Assembly: GCF_039769985.1 (NCBI RefSeq)
Contig: NZ_JBDNCH010000002.1
Span: 1,860,001-1,924,000 of the forward strand
Source: Ponticoccus litoralis
Lineage (GTDB): Bacteria > Pseudomonadota > Alphaproteobacteria > Rhodobacterales > Rhodobacteraceae
Direction: 5' to 3'
Length of the DNA stretch: 64,000 nucleotides
The translations under genes and the position numbers were made by a program. Positions 61,429-64,000 of this stretch are shown here, piece after piece. Position 1 is the stretch's first letter. Each line of letters opens with the position of its first letter. Under the pieces are notes generated by a model. That model saw only the letters and a list, made by a program, of their open reading frames with translations. It was not told where the DNA came from and did not search any database.

Positions 61429-62376
61429 ATGACTGACCCTGTCCTGCTGATCTCTGGCGCGAGCTTCAAGGAAGACGAGCGCGCGCGGCTTGCCGAGGCC
61501 TATCCCGCGACATTTGTGGACGGCCCTGATGCCATGTCCGGCGTGCCCGAGGGCCAGCGCAGAGCGATTCGCGCGGTGGCCTACAAGGGGCACAAGCCCT
61601 TTGGCGGGGCCGAGATGGACCTCTTCCCGAACCTTGGCGTGATTGCGAACTATGGCGTGGGTTACGATGCCATCGACGTGGCGGCGGCCAGCGCGCGGGG
61701 CATCAAGGTGACGAACACGCCGGATGTGCTGTCGGACGATGTGGCGGACCTTGCCGTGGCGATGCTGCTGGCGCAGGCGCGGACCATGCGTCTGGGTGAG
61801 GCGCATGTGCGTTCGGGCGATTGGGCGAAGAAGGGCGAGCTTCCGCTGAACCGCAAGGTCTCGGGCTCGACGGTGGGAATCGTGGGGCTGGGGCGGATCG
61901 GGCGTGAGATCGCGGACCGGCTGGCGGCCTTCAAGATGGAGATCCACTACCATTCGCGCTCCGAGAAGGAGACGCCGGGCTGGACCTATCATGCCGATCC
62001 GGCGCGCCTTGCGGGCGCGGTGGATTTCCTTGTCGTGGCTCTGGTCGGCGGATCGGCGACCGAGGGCTACGTGTCCAAGGAGGTGATCGACGCCATGGGG
62101 CCGCGCGGCGTGCTGGTGAACATCTCGCGCGGGACGACGGTCGACGAGGGGGCTTTGCTGGACGCGCTGGAAGAGGGGCGGATCGGCGGGGCCGGGCTGG
62201 ATGTCTTCCTGAACGAACCCAATCTGGATCCGCGCTTCCTGAAGCTGGAGAACGTCGTGTTGCAGCCGCACCAGGGGTCCGGATCGGTCGAGACCCGGCG
62301 CGATATGGCGCTGTTGCAGCTGGCCAACGTGCGGGCCTTTCTGGAGGGCGCGGCGCTGCCGACCGCGGTGAACTGA
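61429..62376 (+). CDS. D-2-hydroxyacid dehydrogenase
   Basis: A 315-residue enzyme: GIVGLGRIGREIADRLAAFK binds NAD(P), the catalytic Arg is in LVNISRGTTVDEGALLDALE, and the catalytic His in VVLQPHQGSGSVETRRDMA. It reduces a 2-oxoacid to its D-hydroxyacid or does the reverse. It follows the aminotransferase at 12 bases in the same operon. It is a second, only distantly similar, member of the family besides 48927-49914. Confidence 0.9.
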   Translation: MTDPVLLISGASFKEDERARLAEAYPATFVDGPDAMSGVPEGQRRAIRAVAYKGHKPFGGAEMDLFPNLGVIANYGVGYDAIDVAAASARGIKVTNTPDVLSDDVADLAVAMLLAQARTMRLGEAHVRSGDWAKKGELPLNRKVSGSTVGIVGLGRIGREIADRLAAFKMEIHYHSRSEKETPGWTYHADPARLAGAVDFLVVALVGGSATEGYVSKEVIDAMGPRGVLVNISRGTTVDEGALLDALEEGRIGGAGLDVFLNEPNLDPRFLKLENVVLQPHQGSGSVETRRDMALLQLANVRAFLEGAALPTAVN

Positions 62377-62390
62377 TCGGACAGGGTTTC

Positions 62391-62408
62391 GCCTCGCTTG
62401 CGCGAGGC
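62391..62408 (+). terminator. hairpin after the hydroxyacid dehydrogenase
   Basis: GCCTCGC-TTGC-GCGAGGC is a perfect 7-bp stem 14 bases after the stop. No T-run follows. A much larger inverted-repeat hairpin follows at 62440. Confidence 0.5.
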
Positions 62409-62438
62409 GACCGGTACGGGGTTTCACCCCGGACCCCA

Positions 62439-62499
62439 GGATATCTGTGGACAGAAGAAGGGGCGGGCCGGCCCCTGTTTCTTCTGTCCACAAATATCC
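62439..62499. repeat. inverted pair of dispersed repeats (copies 9 and 10) forming a long hairpin
   Basis: The left arm GGATATCTGTGGACAGAAGA then AG (62439-62460) and the right arm at 62478-62499 pair over 14 perfect bases (TGTGGACAGAAGAA), plus GGGGC/GCCCC near the tip. It lies between two convergent genes and may stop transcription from both sides. A further hairpin GAGGGGC-TG-GCCCCTC (62510-62525) follows. Confidence 0.85.
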
Positions 62500-62566
62500 C
62501 GGGGAGCGCGAGGGGCTGGCCCCTCGCCCCGACGGTGCAGATCGCGGCGTCGGGGCCGGTGTGGCG

Positions 62567-62962
62567 CTATTCTTCGACGTCGTCCATGTCGACCTGACCG
62601 GACAGGCGGCGGCGGATGATGGACCAGGACAGGCCCACGCCCAGCACGATGGAGAGCGCGAGGATGCCGAGCCATGTGGCGAAGCCGGGGTTGTCGAGGC
62701 TGACGAGGCCGAAGTCCCAGAGCACCCAGAGGATCGCGCCCACCAGGGCCAGCACAAGCAGCATGCCGGAGGCGCCGATCGACCGCAGGGTGGCGCGAAT
62801 GTAGATCACGTAGCCCACCAGCAGGACCAGCGCCGCCAGCACGACCAGCGGCATCTGCGTGGACCAGTTGGCCTCTGCCCAGCGGAGGAAGTTGAGCCGC
62901 GTCGGATTGTAGGTGGCGGCCAGCAGGAGGAAGGCGAAAAGCCAGCGAAGGGTGAAGGACAT
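62567..62962 (-). CDS. small membrane protein (resembles DUF6524)
   Basis: A 131-residue protein with four predicted membrane segments: LRWLFAFLLLAATYNP, PLVVLAALVLLVGYVIYIRA, GMLLVLALVGAILWVLW and WLGILALSIVLGVGLSW. The N-terminal pattern of a first helix ending in YNPTRLNFLRWAE matches my memory of the DUF6524 family, of unknown function. It ends in an acidic DMDDVEE. It converges with the dehydrogenase and is transcribed away from purA. No function is assigned. Confidence 0.75.
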   Translation of the reverse strand: MSFTLRWLFAFLLLAATYNPTRLNFLRWAEANWSTQMPLVVLAALVLLVGYVIYIRATLRSIGASGMLLVLALVGAILWVLWDFGLVSLDNPGFATWLGILALSIVLGVGLSWSIIRRRLSGQVDMDDVEE

Positions 62963-63112
62963 GGGCGGGCTCCCGTTCGGATCGCTGCCTTGCTGCCCTC
63001 TTCATTCGCCCCTGTCCAGCCTCTTGCCGCGATTTAGCGGTTTCACCCGTGGCGCGCGGCGACTATACCGGCGCGGGTTTGCAGACATTTCCCGGCAAAG
63101 AAGGGGACCGAT

Positions 63113-64000
<888 letters not shown>

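Overview
The window is GC-rich alphaproteobacterial DNA. Gene content and style point to Rhodobacteraceae (Roseobacter/Salipiger-like): dense ATGA-overlapping operons, a Hint-domain protein, an RTX-type secreted protein, a threonate catabolic operon, and small dispersed repeats of the 'GAGGTATTTGG...AAGAAGAAG' type. The genus is not determined.

Positions 1-38.5 kb form a surface-polysaccharide region. It holds glycosyltransferases (1-440, 2089-3379, 8053-8826, 11174-12419, 12416-13375, 23878-24885, 33046-33900, 34059-35288) and an O-antigen ligase/polymerase-like membrane protein (653-2107). It also holds an acyltransferase with an SGNH domain, a GMC oxidoreductase and an SDR in one overlapping operon (3673-8050). 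Sugar-modifying Gfo/Idh and NAD-epimerase enzymes occur twice, once as two genes (9049-11177) and once as one fused gene (13383-15485). A tyrosine-kinase-like ATPase faces a Wzz/PCP protein (15696-18430), and a flippase lies at 31588-32949. A large secreted protein with a short RTX tail (35592-38503) closes the region.

Inside this region, on the minus strand, is a compact hybrid natural-product operon (31359 down to 18700): a type I PKS (KS-AT-KR-DH-ACP-TE), a family 2 glycosyltransferase, an NRPS with formyltransferase, degenerate condensation, adenylation, luciferase-like monooxygenase and carrier parts, and a phosphopantetheinyl transferase. The junctions after the PKS and after the NRPS are ATGA overlaps; a 12-nt gap separates the glycosyltransferase from the NRPS. 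A promoter and a set of mutually exclusive hairpins (attenuator-like) precede the PKS.

From 38.6 to 55 kb there are mostly core genes: a leucine leader peptide, cupin and leuA; a PhnA-family protein and ggt; tex, flanked by a pair of diverged ~190-bp repeats with covarying hairpins; an SMP-30 lactonase; purU; a hydroxyacid dehydrogenase; an SH3 protein; a Hint protein; and ugd plus a phosphohexomutase that could feed sugar nucleotides to the polysaccharide genes. From 55 to 64 kb come a FAD oxidoreductase, the four-gene threonate/erythronate operon ltnD-otnK-otnC-otnI, an aminotransferase-hydroxyacid dehydrogenase pair behind a GntR-type palindrome, a small membrane protein, and the 5' part of purA.

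Twelve single-base indels break nine otherwise intact genes, including leuA. I read most of them as sequencing errors, and gene extents are given for the repaired gene. No tRNA, rRNA, CRISPR, transposase or phage gene was seen.
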